A DNA stretch of 7,134 nucleotides from Candidatus Spyradenecus faecavium (GTDB taxonomy: Bacteria > Verrucomicrobiota > Kiritimatiellia > RFP12 > DVOR01): positions 1-7,134 of the forward strand of contig DVOR01000252.1 in assembly GCA_018713405.1 (NCBI GenBank), read 5' to 3'. The translations under genes and the position numbers were made by a program. This document shows positions 5,742 through 7,134 of the stretch, in pieces. The notes beneath the pieces are model-generated. The model was not told where the DNA came from and did no database searches. It was given only the letters and a program-made list of their open reading frames with translations. The number at the start of each line of letters is the position of its first letter. Position 1 is the first letter of the stretch.

Positions 5742-7134
5742 AAAAGCTCTTCCAAAAATGGCTCCTCCTCTTCGTGGCGGGCGCCTTCCTGCTCACCTTC
5801 GTCATCTCCTGGTGGGTGCACAGCGGGTTGGCCCACGACTCGGCCCTCGAGCTGCTGCGCGTCAAGCTCGACGACGCCACCCGCCAGGTGGAGCGCACCC
5901 AGGCGAACCTGAGGACCGTCACGGAGATGACCGAGGCCTCCGCCCTCGCCAAGGCCCGTGCCTTGGCCGCGCTCATCGCCGCCGATCCCGCCCTGCTCGA
6001 GGAACCCGCCCGCTTGGAGGCGCTCCGCGGCGACCTGGACGTCGATCAGATCCACATCTCTGACTCACGTGGCATCCTCGTGGCCTCACGCCCGGCCAAC
6101 GACCCCGCCGGCAACCCCTATCGCGGCTTCGACATGGCCTCCGCCGAGCAGCCCGCCGAGTTCATGCCCGCCCTCAAAGACCCCGGCTTCGCGCTTGTCC
6201 AGCCCCCCAGCATCAGCGGCGTGGGGGAGTATTTCCAGTATGCCGGCGTCGCCCGCCGTGACATCCCCGGCATCGTCCAGATCGGCTATCGTCCCACCCG
6301 CTTGGCCGAGGCTCAGGCCCTGGCCGACGTCGACAACATCGCCGAGGCCTTTCGCATCGGCACCCACGGCCGCCTGCAGATCGTTCACCACCGCGAGGGG
6401 GAAACCCGCGCCCCCCAGGAGGCCGCCGACGCCTTCCGCGCCCTCGTCGAGGGCCGCCCCAGCCTCTGCCTGGCGCGCGACCTGGGTGACCTCACCCTTG
6501 TCGCCTCCATCCCCGAGGAGGAGATGTACGTCTCGCGCAACTCCGTTCTCCGCATCCTCGTCATCGCCAACCTGGTCCTCTTCGCCGTCATCTTCGTCCT
6601 CATCTCGATTCTCCTGCAACGCGTCGTCATCCGCGGCATCTACGCCGTGAACGACACCCTCGGCAAGATCACGGGCGGCGACCTCGCCAAGCGCGTCGAC
6701 GTCCACATCACCAGCGAGTTCGCCACCCTCTCCGAAGGCATCAACGCCACCGTCTCCGCCCTTCGCCACGCCATCGAGAACGAGGCCCGCCGCATCGACG
6801 CCGAGCTCGAGATGGGCCGCACCATCCAGGCCTCCGTCCTCCCCACCGCGCTCCCGCCCGACCCTCGCTTCCGCCTCGCCGCCACCATGCGCACCGCCAG
6901 GGAGGTCGGCGGCGACTTCTACGACTTCTTCCCGTTGCCCGGCGACCGCATTGCCCTCCTCATCGCCGACGTCTCCGGCAAAGGCATCACCGCCGCCCTC
7001 TACATGATGAACGCCAAGGCCCTCCTCAAGGAGCGCATCCTGGCCCACCCCGACGACCCCACCCGCGCCTTGGTCGAAGCCAACCAAACCCTCTGCGCCA
7101 ACAACCAGGCGCACATGTTCATCACCGTCTTCCT
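5738..7134 (+). CDS. Membrane sensor with HAMP and PP2C (RsbU/SpoIIE-type) phosphatase domain, 3' end outside window
   Basis: The first 465 residues are present and the frame is open at the window edge. TM1 spans about residues 7-26 (WLLLFVAGAFLLTFVISWW). An extracytoplasmic region (~28-268) starts with helices and contains IHISDSRGILVAS (105-117) and FDMASAEQ, a look typical of Cache/PAS-like sensors. TM2 spans about 270-293, then HAMP to about 345 (GGDLAKRV, EFATLSEGIN). After a linker helix comes MGRTIQASVLP (359-369), the usual entry to PP2C_SIG domains, with metal-binding motifs VGGDFYDFF (Asp393) and IADVSGKG (Asp411). The rest of the catalytic domain is missing only because the window ends. 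By family precedent it dephosphorylates the STAS protein when its sensor is triggered. Start ATG 5738 overlaps the kinase stop by ATGA. Confidence 0.92.
   Translation, partial: MKKLFQKWLLLFVAGAFLLTFVISWWVHSGLAHDSALELLRVKLDDATRQVERTQANLRTVTEMTEASALAKARALAALIAADPALLEEPARLEALRGDLDVDQIHISDSRGILVASRPANDPAGNPYRGFDMASAEQPAEFMPALKDPGFALVQPPSISGVGEYFQYAGVARRDIPGIVQIGYRPTRLAEAQALADVDNIAEAFRIGTHGRLQIVHHREGETRAPQEAADAFRALVEGRPSLCLARDLGDLTLVASIPEEEMYVSRNSVLRILVIANLVLFAVIFVLISILLQRVVIRGIYAVNDTLGKITGGDLAKRVDVHITSEFATLSEGINATVSALRHAIENEARRIDAELEMGRTIQASVLPTALPPDPRFRLAATMRTAREVGGDFYDFFPLPGDRIALLIADVSGKGITAALYMMNAKALLKERILAHPDDPTRALVEANQTLCANNQAHMFITVF

Noticed and set aside
6086..7114. 342-codon minus-strand frame opposite the sensor phosphatase gene
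   Set aside because: Same Gly/Asp/Glu/Val-rich shadow composition; the sense frame carries TM, HAMP and PP2C motifs.

Overview
The window reads as a piece of a GC-rich bacterial chromosome. It opens with the 3' part of a 5S rRNA, the end of an rRNA operon, and closes inside a signalling gene. Everything supported lies on the + strand. A Verrucomicrobiota or related PVC lineage fits the overall look (GC-rich, large fused transporter genes, RsbU/V/W-type switching), but this is a soft inference. No marker in the window fixes the phylum.

Layout. 1-124: 5S rRNA 3' end and its intrinsic terminator. 125-351: non-coding DNA with a 193-bp foldback element bounded by 19-bp inverted repeats (18/19 matching), holding a second nested inverted repeat. 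352-1474: two overlapping small genes, an exported protein resembling the barnase/EndoU/colicin/RelE nuclease fold and a nucleotidyltransferase-fold protein with all three acidic residues. 1469-1546: four short palindromes spaced 21-22 bp. 1547-1685: a hairpin, a sigma70-like promoter and a strong ribosome binding site. 1686-7134: a five-gene operon in which each gene starts in the 4-base ATGA overlap with the one before.

The operon is the main point of interest. Its first two genes form a polar-amino-acid ABC importer: a lipoprotein-like substrate-binding/permease fusion and its ATPase. The next three form a complete partner-switching set: a STAS anti-anti-sigma-type protein, a GHKL serine kinase of RsbW type, and a membrane sensor with HAMP and PP2C (RsbU/SpoIIE) domains, cut by the window end. 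The two halves appear joined by a protein fusion. The ATPase carries a C-terminal domain of about 120 residues that aligns with the RsbW-like kinase two genes downstream but has lost the nucleotide-binding G1 and G2 boxes. I infer that the STAS protein may dock on this pseudo-kinase domain, so that phosphorylation sets importer activity, or that uptake is reported to the switch. No sigma factor is visible.

Other oddities are a substrate-binding region ordered half domain, full domain, half domain, permease, and a marked change from G-ending to C-ending codons inside the permease gene.
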